From Stentor coeruleus (taxonomy: Eukaryota; Ciliophora; Heterotrichea; Heterotrichida; Stentoridae), in the NCBI GenBank assembly GCA_001970955.1, contig MPUH01000941.1:1-28805 (forward strand): a stretch of DNA of 28,805 nucleotides. Reading direction: 5' to 3'. The first letter of the stretch is position 1. Every line of letters begins with the position of its first letter. The position numbers were made by a program, and so were the translations under genes. Of the stretch, positions 17,463 to 28,647 are shown piece after piece. The notes under the pieces are model-generated. The model had not been told where the DNA came from. It was given only the letters and a program-made list of their open reading frames with translations, and made no database searches.

Positions 17463-17885
17463 TTTTTAGAGTAATCATTTTATATTTTAGCTAACTTTAT
17501 TCTATTTAATTAAAGGTAATTAAACATCTACTTGCATCACCTACCAAAATTTAAATTTTCTATTTTCCAATCTAAATCATCAATCATAACCTAATCTACA
17601 TAAAAAATTATAAATAATACTTATAACGCAATAAAAGGCTATTTATCAAACCCTTTCCATGAAATTCATTCTTAAAAGCTTTCACTATCATAAAATTTCC
17701 CTACAATATATTCTAATCTAGAATACAAATATCCTACATAAATTAATACTAAACTTCATCTTAATCCTCATAATTTTTTTTCTGTTTCTATTTTCCCTTT
17801 AATTTCCTCTCAGTACTTGAAATCTTATGCCAATATAATGAATTCTTTTCCTAATTATATATCCCTTGTCTTTCCATAATCTTAA
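17463..17885. other. 423-bp divergent intergenic region, C-rich plus strand
   Basis: It lies between the starts of the minus-strand basic-protein gene and the plus-strand paralog gene. The plus strand has many more C than G. No convincing frame or discrete element. Confidence 0.5.
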
Positions 17886-18716
17886 ATGTATACCTCTCCT
17901 ATCTATTCAGATAAATTAATGGAAGGCAGCTTGACAATATTCTCTTATGACAAATCATTAAAGGTGCCAACAACACCAAGCAACACCAATAAAATTAACT
18001 CAAACTTCATCCAATCACAAGAAAAAAAACTCCATTTAGGTAGGACTTTAGAAAACAAAGGATATTTCGAGGCAGCTTCAGGACTAAAAATTGTCTCATC
18101 ACGCGTTCCAAGAAACAGCATAAATTATTTGAATGACTTGATACATAAACGCCAAAAAAAACCAGAAATGATTTGCAAGCCTATAATAAAAATCGTTGAA
18201 AAGTCAGATCTCGATTTCCTAACGCAGCCTAAAAAGGTTCAAAAAAAACTAATAATTTCCCCTGAGCGCCTTTTACTATTAAAACATAAAAAAAATCAAC
18301 CCGTAGGTGATATTTCATATTCAAGACACTCTGAATCTTTTGATTCAACATGGGAAAGTATTACTGCTTCTAATAAGCAGGCAGATAAAAAATATAAAGT
18401 CCAAGTTTTCTCTAAAAAAAATGTCCCGCGTCAGACCCCCGCAAGATTTTTGCCAATAAGTGAGATTAAACTTCAAAGGCCTAGTGTACCAAATCATGCT
18501 GCTTTAGTTAATCTGAAAAAAGACCTTAAACTTTTGATAGAAAATAACTATGAAAAAATGTATAAGGATATGATGGTGGAGAAAATGAGTAGGAATAATG
18601 AAAAAAATACTGTTAATTATGGTATATTAAAAAGAAGAGAAGAGGACAGGTGGGGGTGGAATACGCCTTTGTATAGTCCAAGAGAGAAAAAAGCAGTTCA
18701 TTTTGATTATAATTAG
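17886..18716 (+). CDS. Unknown protein, member 1 of a local paralog pair, 276 aa
   Basis: A hydrophilic, basic, mostly disordered protein. Its C-terminal 85 residues resemble those of the gene at 20448. Shared elements are a PARF box (in RQTPARFLPI), a helical block LVNLKKDLKLLIENNYEKMY followed by VEK, and a final ILKRREEDRWGWNTPLY tryptophan box. A shorter match lies mid-protein (KPIIKIVEKSDLD here, LSIKIIDKSSLD there). The repeated LKxDLKxLxE block followed by a W-x-W terminus looks like a docking module. No known domain recognised. ATG at 17886, TAG stop, single exon. Confidence 0.75.
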   Translation: MYTSPIYSDKLMEGSLTIFSYDKSLKVPTTPSNTNKINSNFIQSQEKKLHLGRTLENKGYFEAASGLKIVSSRVPRNSINYLNDLIHKRQKKPEMICKPIIKIVEKSDLDFLTQPKKVQKKLIISPERLLLLKHKKNQPVGDISYSRHSESFDSTWESITASNKQADKKYKVQVFSKKNVPRQTPARFLPISEIKLQRPSVPNHAALVNLKKDLKLLIENNYEKMYKDMMVEKMSRNNEKNTVNYGILKRREEDRWGWNTPLYSPREKKAVHFDYN

Positions 18717-20447
18717 GCTAGAGTTTTATTTAAAAGTTCTTTGTGGAACTTGAAAGATAAATGTTTGAGTATTTTTTTACATTTTTCTTATTGTAAATAT
18801 AAATTTGGAAACTAATAACTGAGTGTTTTTCATATGTATATAGTGAATGCTGATTGTTTTATGTATTATTTTATGGGAAAAATTTTATAAATCATTTTGC
18901 ATAATCTTTGAAGTTTTAGTTTAACTATAAGAATATGTTTTCATAGAGATACTTAAATCTATTATTTCATATTATATATAACAGAAAATTCTTCATATCT
19001 TTTTTATATAATTTGATACTAAAAAGTATCTCATTTTTTAGCTTGCAAAATATGATATGAAAGATGAGTAGAATGAGTTTTATTTTAAAACATTGAAAAG
19101 AAGAATCATAAAAATTAAAAGTCTTGAATAAATTATGATATTTAAGAATATAATTTTATTAAGACATTCTTTGTTAATTTTAGACTAATACCGTATAAAA
19201 AACTTATAATAATAATAATCAATAACTTTGGGTTTATTAGTTTTTTTAAAGATAATTTGTTTGATCATATAGTAATCTATTTTCTTTTGCAACTTTAAAT
19301 ATCAAGATATAAACTTAGAATAACTAAAAGTTGCATTTTTTTAATATGATATATTACCTTTTATTTTTCTTCCCTTAAAAGTATTCTAATATAGTTATAA
19401 TTTTTTTAGTCGAATGCTAATTTATACTCTAAACTTTCAAAGTCAATATTTTTGTGATTATATTTTCTGCTAAATTTGAAAATTAATTTGATTATAAGAA
19501 AACTTAAAAGTTTTGAAATGAAAAGATAAAAAGTGAATTAATCATCTTAATAAATGCATTAGTTATAGGGGTTCTACTAATTCGTATATTTTTTAAGCGA
19601 GTTTGAGGAATATTAAATAGGAAATACAAAGTAAGCCTTCCTCAAAAATAAAAGGTGTTTTTTAGTTTAAAGAGACTATCTCAGAAATTACAAATTATAT
19701 GATAAGATTTAAAGAAAAAGCATGCTTCAAAGTGTAGTTTTCTTCCAAATTCCTTTTAGACTTTGTCTACTGTGAAATCATACAACTTTTGTTAACATCA
19801 AAGTTAAAAATATTTTATTTCCCAACACTTACTTTTTCATTCAAAATCTGTTAGATTAGTAAAGAAAACCTAAAATTAAATTTTAGGGCAAAAACTTTTG
19901 GGACTTTTTATACCATTTTTGGGTTAAATATGAAAGCACCTCTAGGAAATACTCTAAAAAGTTTTTTATTTAGCAAAAAATTTTGAGAAAGATCAAAGTT
20001 ATAAACTTATTTACACAAATTTATAAGAGAAAATCTTTGATTTGCTAGATTTAACTTATAGCAAGACTCAAGATTAAAAAGGTCTAGTCAAATATTTAAG
20101 AACGCAAATATACAAGAAAATTTGAATAAAGATTTATATTTTCAGTTCTTCAAAATAAAAATTCATGCTAGATAAAATATAAACTCATCATTCGGTTTCT
20201 TATAGGTTTAAACTTTTTCCTTGATTTCTATAGATTATTAAATTAATAAAAAACTTCACAAATCTGATTACTTGAGCTAAGGTGATTAATTTCAAATGAT
20301 AATTAGCTTTACCTTTGCCTTTATATGATAAAAATGCTTATGTATAATATTTTTTGTAAAAATCTGTTACATATTATAATAAATATACAAAAAATATAAC
20401 CGAATTTATCATTAAGATATGTTTTAAATGCAACTTTCTAATAAACA
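18717..20447. other. 1.7-kb gene-free spacer between paralogs
   Basis: AT-rich, with frequent stops in all six frames and no repeats that stand out. I see nothing I can support as a gene or RNA. It separates the two related genes; if they arose by tandem duplication, the spacer has diverged beyond recognition. Confidence 0.5.
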
Positions 20448-21266
20448 ATGTCAGATGAATTATTTGTATTAAGGGCTGAAACTGCTACAAGATCGCCGAG
20501 ATTTTCAGTGAATCTTAACAATAAAAAACTTTCTTTTCCTTGTGAGACCAGTATAGCTCCACAAGAGCCGTCTAAAATAGGTGGCATTTTTCCAGAAACA
20601 GAATCACCTAGACGGCATACGATGATATCTCGCATCCCTAAAGATAGTGACGGGTACATAAAAAGCACTTATCAAAAAATCGTAAGTAAATCAGATGTCA
20701 AAAAAAGGCTTTCAATAAAAATTATCGATAAATCAAGTCTTGATGACCAAATGTCGAAAACTCCAAAAGACATTCACCTTATGCCACCTGAGAAAAGGAG
20801 AAGATCTACACGTTTAGTTATCAAAAATACAGGATATTCACTATCGCCAAGATACTCATTGAATAGTTCTTTTGATGATAACGATTTTTTAAATAAAAGT
20901 TCTGATAATAGCGAAAAGTACGGAGACAATAAATTAAATTTCACGGCAGCTGTTAATAAAGCTTTAAAGCGCAAAATGCCAGCGCGTTTTACTGTTGTTA
21001 CTGATTCAAAGCCCAGCTCAAAACCAAAAGTTCTTCCTCCAATGAATTTAAAGGATGATCTAAAGTTCTTGCTTGAACATACATTTGGAAGTTTGCAAAA
21101 AGAGTTTTTGATAGAGAAAAAGCATAGGGATACAACTGATAAACCATTAATGCCAAATATACTGAAAAGAATGAATGACGAAAATTGGAAATGGGAAGCT
21201 CCAAAATATGATTACGATGACGAAAAAAATGAACAAGAAACCAATTCTTCCGATGAAAGTTCATAA
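20448..21266 (+). CDS. Unknown protein, member 2 of a local paralog pair, 272 aa
   Basis: Related to the gene at 17886 by order and spacing of short blocks: LSIKIIDKSSLDDQ near residue 90, MPARFTVV near 175, MNLKDDLKFLLEHTFGSLQK near 200, IEKKH, then ILKRMNDENWKWEAPKYD near 245. Between the blocks the two proteins are dissimilar and Ser-rich (SPRYSLNSSFDDNDF here). The tail is acidic (DDEKNEQETNSSDESS), whereas member 1 ends basic. No known domain. Similar length, strand and block order support tandem duplication followed by rapid change outside the docking-like blocks. Single exon, TAA stop. Confidence 0.77.
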   Translation: MSDELFVLRAETATRSPRFSVNLNNKKLSFPCETSIAPQEPSKIGGIFPETESPRRHTMISRIPKDSDGYIKSTYQKIVSKSDVKKRLSIKIIDKSSLDDQMSKTPKDIHLMPPEKRRRSTRLVIKNTGYSLSPRYSLNSSFDDNDFLNKSSDNSEKYGDNKLNFTAAVNKALKRKMPARFTVVTDSKPSSKPKVLPPMNLKDDLKFLLEHTFGSLQKEFLIEKKHRDTTDKPLMPNILKRMNDENWKWEAPKYDYDDEKNEQETNSSDESS

Positions 21267-21873
21267 TTAATAGTTTTGGTAATTAAGATAGTTTATGTTA
21301 GTGATTAATAAAATCATTTTTTTGAAACTTAAACTTTAACAGTCATACATTAACGTGCAAGGTATAGAAAAATTAAGATATAATATTGGAATACAGAAAA
21401 AAAGCATAGAATCTCATGATCATGTTGCTATTAAAAATTTCCAGAAAAAACTCTAGATTTTGATATAAATTGAATTTATGGATTTGTTTGAGTCTGATTA
21501 TAATATTAAAAAGTTTTTATAAATGGAAATTTATGAGATAATTAATACTATATTTTAAGTATTGGATATATTAGTATTTATTGCAAAGACTATAAGGCTT
21601 CATGCAAATGTGAAAATATATCATTCAAATCCTTATATGTGCAGTTTTATGATAATAAATTAGGACTTCGGAGACTTTGGTTATTGTCAACAAGCAAAAA
21701 CTTATTTCCCACAATTGGATATATGATTTAAATGTTCTACTTCATGTTCTTGTAACAAATTCCAATGCTTTCTAACTTTTTTTATTCAAAATTTTCTCCA
21801 TTACTTTTTTTTTATTTCTCACACCTTCAGGATATATAATACAAAGAATTTTTAAAGAGGAGAATTTTTATCT
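21267..21873. other. Intergenic, nothing recognised
   Basis: AT-rich sequence with no credible frame or repeat on either strand, between the paralog gene and a possible 52-codon small ORF. Confidence 0.45.
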
Positions 21874-22032
21874 ATGTCTGCGATAGGTATTATGAATGAA
21901 CTGAAGATTAAAGAGATGCAAATGAGGGAGATTGAGGGACAGAAGGTTGAAATGCAGAAGACTGTTAATGATATTGGCGATAAGAATTATAATGAAGATA
22001 TATTTGATAAGATTTTGGTAGTTAGCAGTTAG
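21874..22032 (+). CDS. Possible small coiled-coil protein, 52 aa
   Basis: An ATG-to-TAG frame whose product is helical and charged: MSAIGIMNELKIKEMQMR, then EIEGQKVEMQKTVNDIGDK, ending DKILVVSS. It is richer in G than the surrounding DNA and has many G-initial codons, as true coding sequence does. It is preceded by an in-frame TAA seven codons upstream. It could be a real small gene, an exon, or a fragment of a decayed coiled-coil gene. No family recognised. Confidence 0.35.
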   Translation: MSAIGIMNELKIKEMQMREIEGQKVEMQKTVNDIGDKNYNEDIFDKILVVSS

Positions 22033-22652
22033 GTGATTTGTTTATGTAATGATATTTAAATTAACAAGGGCTGGACAATAGTCAAGCGATAAGTTTTTAA
22101 AGCTTATAATCCTAAAAATCAAAAATCATCACATTTTCTATATTGGCTAGCTTTCAGAATTAAACTTTATCCCTAAATAATTTTTTTTCTATAAACACAA
22201 CATACCAAATACACTTGATCGATTTTAGGCATAAAAAGTTTCTTTGCTATTTTCAAAACGAAAGAATAGTATTTCTATATATTATCGAATTAATACCTTC
22301 TAAATCCAAAAAATTCACACAAATATTATTATTCAAGTTAAACTATTATAACCTTAACTAAGTTTTTCTATTAATAAAGCAAGCTAAGTATGTCAAGTAT
22401 GTCAAATTCATCATTATTGAGCCTTTTGAAACTATTATAGAAACTATATAAGATTTTTACACTACCACCAAAATTTTTATACCAAAATCTTAATATACTT
22501 AAACAATAAAAAATGATTATTTTCTGAGTATTACTCCTTTAATAATATAAAGGAAATTAATAATTCATATACTTCATAAAACTTGAAACTCAAGCAATAA
22601 GTTATACTAGAAAAATCTTATTAGGTAGCCAAGTTTTATATGCATATTTATG

Positions 22653-23922
22653 CTAAAAAATATCTAATTTAGATTATATTACAATAAATGGTTAAATGCC
22701 TTATAAAAGAAGCTATTTAAAAACCCAAAAATTCAAGCTAAAAAATTAATATCACATAAAAACATTACTTACTTTTATGGGAAAAAATAATTAAAGTTTT
22801 ATTATATATATTAAAATTTTGAATACTAAATCATTTCTTTTTTTGTGACTATCCTTGATGAAAATAATAGGCATTTACTTTTCTATTCTAAATTGGTTAT
22901 AGGATTTATGAATTTTTATTTTGTAATGCCATCTCCATCTCTAATATGCTAGGATCAAAGCACAACACATCCGATTATCAGCATGATTTAAAGCTAATCA
23001 TTTGCCTCAAAATGTATCCTAGTGTTTAAGTACATCTTGATGAATTTACTCATTACTTCAAAAAAATCTTAAATATCCTCAAGTTTGGCTAATTAAAAGG
23101 GCTTATTTAGGTCTTTTTGCTCATCAGTTTTATATTTTGATTCGTGAAACTGAGGTTAATGAGGTGAAAAAGGTTTTTAAAGCCAAAGTGGTTTGGAATA
23201 TAAGGCCACAAAAAAAAAAGACCTTTAGGTCAATAATAAAATTAATTTTAGTTATCTTGCCTAAAAAATATCCTTTTTAGATTATATTACAATAAAATGG
23301 TTAAAGTGTCTTATAAAAATATCTATTTAGAAAGCTAAAAATACAAGCTAAAAAATCGAGATCAAATAAAGACATTATTAGTATTTTTGAAGAAAAATAA
23401 CTTAAAGTTTTATTCTATATAATTATTATAACTTTAATAATTCTATCATTTGATGATTGAAAATTTGAAATAAAAATACTAATCATTTTTTCTATTGCGA
23501 CTATCCTCAAAGAAGATAAACAAAATAAAAATCATTTATTTTTTGTTCTAAATAGTTTATAAGATATATATATTTATGTTGTAATACAACTTCTATCTCT
23601 GATATTCTAGGGCCAATGCACAGCATATCCTATTTGATTATCAACATGATTTTAAGCTAATTGTTTGCCCTAAAGCTTCATTCTAGCATTTTATTATTTT
23701 TGGATGAATTGACTTTTTTTTCAAAAAAAAATCTGGAATGTCTTCAAGTTTAATTGCTTAAAGGGACTTATTTAAGTCTTTTATTCATCAATTTATATTA
23801 TGATTCGTGAAACTGATGCTAATAAGGTGAAAAAAAAATTTATGGCAAAATTAGTTTGAAACATAAGGTGGCAAATAAAAAGACCTTCAATTCAATAATA
23901 AAATTAGTTTTAGTTTTCTTGC
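22653..23922. repeat. Two diverged tandem copies of a ~610-660 bp sequence
   Basis: Copy 1 (about 22653-23260) and copy 2 (about 23261-23922) align along their whole length. Matching landmarks include CTAAAAAATATC at each start, TTAGATTATATTACAATAAA, a block near 22848/23497 containing GACTATCCT, GATTCGTGAAACTGA near 23140/23802, and AATAATAAAATTA with TCTTGCC at each end. They differ by many substitutions and indels. No terminal inverted repeat or target-site duplication was found. Part of copy 1 has an open frame (23044-23280), listed separately. Confidence 0.85.
23044..23280 (+). pseudogene. Open stretch of 78 codons inside tandem-repeat copy 1, possible decayed gene
   Basis: No ATG, but protein-like: YPQVWLIKRAYLGLFAHQF, then LIRETEVNEVKKVFKAKVVW. 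Copy 2 keeps the same frame for about 20 codons (MIRETDANKVKKKFMAKLV) and then has TGA where copy 1 has TGG; elsewhere copy 2 has frame-breaking indels and stops. This fits two remnants of an old coding sequence, but could also be a non-coding repeat. No family recognised. Confidence 0.35.
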
Positions 23923-24915
23923 CTGTTTAGACGTAACCTTAATAAGGTTGAATCAAGTAACAGTTGCTATTTATATAGAATTAAGCTTATAAAATATCAT
24001 TTTTGTGTGAAAAACTATTGTTTATACAGAAAATTTTATATAAACCTTAATTTTTTAGGGGAAATTGAATAAATGCTTTATATATTTAATCAAAATAAGA
24101 GGATTAAAGTTATAAGTATGGTCAGTACTGTTAATAACAGCTTAGAAACTATTAATAGTATTTTAAAGAATGCTTTATACCACATGATATTAATTTTAGA
24201 ATATTAACTTACTAAATATACAGAATCAGTTGTTTTGGAAGGGAATTTACAAAAACTCTTAATTATATTCTTATAAAAAATATTTTTACCCATACACAAT
24301 ATAAAATTAAAAAATACTATTTTTATTGCATGATTATTTTAAAATTCTAGGTTTAAACTATAAAACAACCATAAAATATTTTAAACATTTTTCCATTACT
24401 TTTAACAGGCTTGGTTATATGGACTAATGGAATATAACTTTACTTTCATCAAAACAAATTTTAATTGCAAATGCATTTTTTTCACTCCCTTCCTCTGATT
24501 TATTCTCTAAACAAAAGCAGTACTGTCTGTATCAAAATTTTTAAATATTCATAAATTATCGTATATATTCAATCTGATAACATTTTTCTAACCTCTCTTA
24601 ATAAATATAATATAGTTTATGCTTATCAAGTCCCCTTCATGATATCTGCCTCCATCTATTGTTACAAATATTGAATCCTTTAAATATAGTTTTTATAATC
24701 TTTAGCATATTTCGACAATAAAAAATTGTCCTGTCTCTCAAGATACAATTAGTTTCATCAATTTCAAGCTATTAAAGACTTGAGACAAAATCACCCCTTC
24801 CCATTAGCTTTAGAAACTTTAATTTCAGTTAAATTCTTAACTATATCTTCCTTCTTACATATTCTTTTAAATATAATTTTACTCTTAGAAAAACCATAAA
24901 TTCTGTGTTGAGTAA

Positions 24916-27900
24916 ATGGTTATGATTATAATATTTAAAATTGGAATGAAGATTCTCTTATTTCTATTTCAATTTCTAATTTCTTCAGTGAATGGAGGAA
25001 CTTGCACAGTTACCCCAAATCCTTTTACAGTCTCTATCACAAGTAGTTTTGTTGCTTCATATACCCCATGCTCAGGAACATCAATGACTGTAACATGGAC
25101 CCCAACTTTAACATCAGGACAATTTGTAGGGTCAACTTCTGTAATATGTTCTAATGACGCTGGAACTTTTACTGGATACTTTGACAAATTTGATACATAC
25201 ACAGTAAAAGTTGCATGCACCAGTAGCCAATCAGCAACTATAAGTATTACAGTCAACAAACCAAAAGCAATCATAATCACATATCCTAGTGTATTTAATA
25301 TTTAGACTGTTGAAAAAAACATAGGTTTTACTATTGTCATACAAGTTTCAGATTCAACTGGAGTTGTTGATACAGGTATTAATAGTAACTTTCTTGCAAC
25401 AGTAAGTGGAACGAATTTAAACACTGTTAGTGGAACAAAATCAGGAGGGCTTTACACTTGTACAAATATAATGGTTTCAGTTGCTTCTAGTAGTTTTGCT
25501 GTCCCTTATACTATTACAGATTCAAGTGGTTTATGGTCAGTAACTGGAAGCCAGGCTGTAAAAGTTGTCTCTGCTGATAAATTCATAGTCACTTCAGTTC
25601 CGATAACTTACTATACATTCTTTAGTTCAAGTATTTCTGTCAGCATAACTGATACTTCTGGTGTAATTTACTATACCTTATCTTCATCTATATCCTTAAC
25701 AGAATCAACTTCAAGTCTTATAGGTGGAGGAGCTTCTTCAACAAGTTCTACAGGAACATATTCATATACTGTACACTTTATAACAAGTGGTACAAAAACT
25801 TTAACTTTTATATATAACAGTATAACCGCTACAGTTACTGCTACTGTTACAAAATCTGTTTTGAAAATAACAGTTAGTGCAACAGTAATAAATATTTAGC
25901 CAACACTTAGTACGACATCTTTTAATGTTGATGTTTATGTTAATAATATCGTTGGTGGAGTTACTACAAATTATGTTAGTCCTAATATGATAACATTGTC
26001 TCTTACGCCTACAACTTCTGGAAATTCAGGGACAACATTATATGGGACAAAAACTGGGAATACTGATAGTTCTGCGCATATACAGTTTACTTCGTTAAAA
26101 ATACTATCATCAGGATCATTTAAGATTACGGCTTCAGCTACGGAGATTACTTCAATAGATAGCTCAACTTATACTATAACAAATTTAGTTTCAGATATTA
26201 CGTTGAGTCTTAATCCGACTACAATTCATACTTATGTGAACTTTGACGCTACAATAAATATTATTGGTGAAGATGGGAACAACTTTTTATCAGCGACATC
26301 GGTGACTTTAACTGATTCTAGTGGATATCTCAAAGGTCTTACACCTTTATCAAATGTAGGTGGAATTGCAACTATTAGTAACATTTATTACTCGAATTAT
26401 GGAACATTTTCTTTAACTATCGCAACAGCTACTCCTGTTTTTAGTAAAGTTTTCAGTATTACAGTCTTAGTATCAGCTATTGATTTAACTTTTAGTACAA
26501 CAGTAATATATATTTAGCCAAGTGATAGCTTAGTTGCTTTTACTATTACTGCAACTGTAAAAGATGTATCTGGAGGTACAAAAATAATAGCAAACGGCCC
26601 TTTTGCAATATCCATGACTCTAAAACCTTCTGGATCGGGACAATCTGGGACTGTCTGGACATATACATCATCACAAGGTACATCATCAGGAGATGCAATA
26701 TTTAGTAATTTATACATAAAGTCTTCTGGAAGCTTCTATATTGTAGCTACTTCAACAGGATTTTCTAATGGCCAAACAAGTGTATTTATTATAACAAACC
26801 ATGTAAAAACAATAACTTCAACTGCATCTACAACTAGTATTGATTTATTTACAACTGTTACATTTACATATTCGCTTATTGGTGATGATGATAAAAATTT
26901 TATTCTAGGTACAACTGTTAGTATTGTAGCATCACCTTCTACAGGTATAACTTCAACAACATCAACAACAATTACAACAGGAAGTGTGACTTTATATTCA
27001 TCAGTAGCTGACACTTATTCATTTCAAATTGCAACAACTTCAGGTTCAGTTAAAAGCTCATCAATGTCTATAATTTTTCTTAAACCAAATATAGTATTAA
27101 CAATATCAACAAATCCAGCATTGAGTACAACACCTTTTAATATTGATGTTTACTTAAAAAATAATGCTAATAATGCTGTTTTAACAAATTCTGGAACTCT
27201 AACATTTACTTTTGTTATGAGTTGTGCAAGTGGAAGCACATGTTCAGGATTAGTAACAAACCCATCATTTACAACATTGACATTGACTTCAGGATATGTA
27301 ACTATATCATCAGTAAAAATTTTGTCTTCAGGAAAATTTAATCTTAAAGCTACTTATTCTACTTGGACATCTGTGTCTGTAACAACAAACACAATAACAA
27401 ATCTTGCAAGTTCTATAACATTATCTATACCTTCAGCTATTTATACCTATAATAATTTCGATATCTCAGCGACTGTAACTGGAGAAGATGGTAATAATTT
27501 TATATTGTCATGTACACTTACTTTATCAGACAATAGTGGAGGCAAATTTATGGGTACAAAGACTTTAACATCAAGTTCTGCTGCAAAAACTTTATCAAAT
27601 TTGTATTATACTGGAGATGGGACTTTTTCTATTCAAGGTGATATAGTAGAATATTCGATTTCACGTAGTGGGAGTGCTATTGTAACAGCAAGTGTAATAG
27701 AAACGACTTTTACTGATACTGTAATTTTTACTTAGCCAGCTGATAGTTCAATTGCTTTTACTGTGACTGCAAAAATCAAGCAAACTTTAGGAGGAGCGAC
27801 TGTTACATCAAATGGCCCTTTTACTATTTCTTTAGCTTTAGTAGCTTTTGGACCAGGGCAATCTGGAAGTGTGTGGACATATGCATCTACTCAAAATACA

Positions 27901-28647
27901 AATTTAGGTGAAGCTACATTCAGCAATTTAAAAATAAAGTCTTCTGGAAATTTTTATATTGTAGCGTCATGTCCTGAATTTATAGATAGCCAATCAAATG
28001 TGTTTACAATAAAAAATCATGTAAAAACAATAACTGCAATCTCAGCTGTAACAAGTGCAGATTTATTTACATCCGTTACTATTACCTATACACTTAAAGG
28101 CGACGATGATCTAGATTTTATACTTCCAACAACAGTAAGTGTTGTTGCATCTCCATCATCAGGCATAATTTCTACTACCTCAACAGTAGTATCAAGTGGG
28201 AGTGTTACAGTTTCTTCATCAATAGCAGGTACTTATTCATTTGAAATAGCAACAACTTCAAATTCTGTTAAAAGCGCATCGATATCTATAACTTTTCTTG
28301 TTCCAAAAATTGTTTTAACACTATCAGTAACTCCTTCACTAAGTTCAACACTTTTTAATATTTATGTGAATCTCAAAAACAATGCTAATGATGCAGTTCT
28401 TTCAAATTCAGGAATATTAATTGTAAATTTAGCAATAGTATGCTCAAGTGGAAGCACATGCTCAGGATCAGAAACAATTCAAAAGTTATCAACTTTAACA
28501 TTAACATCAGGATATGGAACTTTATCATCAATTAAAATTTTATCCTCTGGGAAATTTGATATAAGCGCAACTTATTCTACATGGACATCTATTGCTGCAA
28601 CTACTGACACAATTACAAATCTTGTCAGTTCATTAACTTTTACTTAA
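24916..28647 (+). CDS. Large secreted/surface protein of tandem Ig-like modules, four 15-nt introns, interrupted by TAA
   Basis: After removing introns at 25291, 25885, 26503 and 27721, exons of 125, 193, 201, 401 and 303 codons join in phase 0 (1,223 aa to the TAA). A second ATG at 24946 begins a cleaner signal peptide (MKILLFLFQFLISSVNG), so 24946 may be the true start. The mature protein is Thr/Ser/Val/Ile-rich beta-type with ~100-residue modules of two alternating kinds: one ending like SSGSFYIVATS plus an ITN linker, one with a GEDGNNFIL-type turn. Exons 4 and 5 are tandem copies at a 1,218-bp period. Probably an adhesin-like or cortical coat protein, heavily O-glycosylated. The frame continues past TAA with conserved modules to the window edge, so the gene is either pseudogenised, misassembled or truncated. 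Confidence 0.85.
25291..25305 (+). other. 15-nt intron 1 (surface protein)
   Basis: GTATTTAATATTTAG, phase 0, identical to the bromodomain-gene intron. It lies between the N-terminal cysteine-containing module and the first Ig-like pair. Confidence 0.92.
25885..25899 (+). other. 15-nt intron 2 (surface protein)
   Basis: GTAATAAATATTTAG, phase 0, followed by the CCA codon that starts PTLSTTSFNV. The equivalent boundaries in exons 4 and 5 have no intron. Confidence 0.92.
26503..26517 (+). other. 15-nt intron 3 (surface protein)
   Basis: GTAATATATATTTAG, phase 0, followed by CCA (PSDSLVAFTI). It marks the start of the first four-module unit. Confidence 0.92.
26518..28644 (+). repeat. Tandem 1,218-bp coding repeat (four Ig-like modules per unit)
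   Basis: Unit 1 is 26518-27735 (401 codons plus its 15-nt intron). Unit 2 starts at 27736 and stays aligned to the TAA at 28645 and beyond. Paired landmarks: PSDSLVAFTITA/PADSSIAFTVTA, ITNHVKTIT/IKNHVKTIT, GDDDKNFIL/GDDDLDFIL, CASGSTCSG/CSSGSTCSG. Within each unit, modules 1-2 resemble modules 3-4, showing an older two-module duplication. Confidence 0.9.
27721..27735 (+). other. 15-nt intron 4 (surface protein)
   Basis: GTAATTTTTACTTAG, phase 0, followed by CCA (PADSSIAFTV). It occupies the same boundary as intron 3, one repeat unit later. Confidence 0.92.

Larger units (their letters stand above)
22033..24915. other. 2.9-kb gene-poor region with a diverged tandem duplication
   Basis: Outside the two-copy repeat at 22653-23922 I see no gene. 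The final ~900 bp before the surface-protein gene is AT-rich with C-rich patches and must contain its promoter; no element can be named. Confidence 0.5.

Noticed and set aside
22653..23922. Tandem duplication considered as a complete transposon.
   Set aside because: No terminal inverted repeats, target-site duplication or intact transposase frame seen.
24969..27014. Minus-strand open frames within the surface-protein gene.
   Set aside because: Antisense shadows caused by the Thr/Ser-rich codon usage; the plus-strand frame is repeated and spliced consistently.
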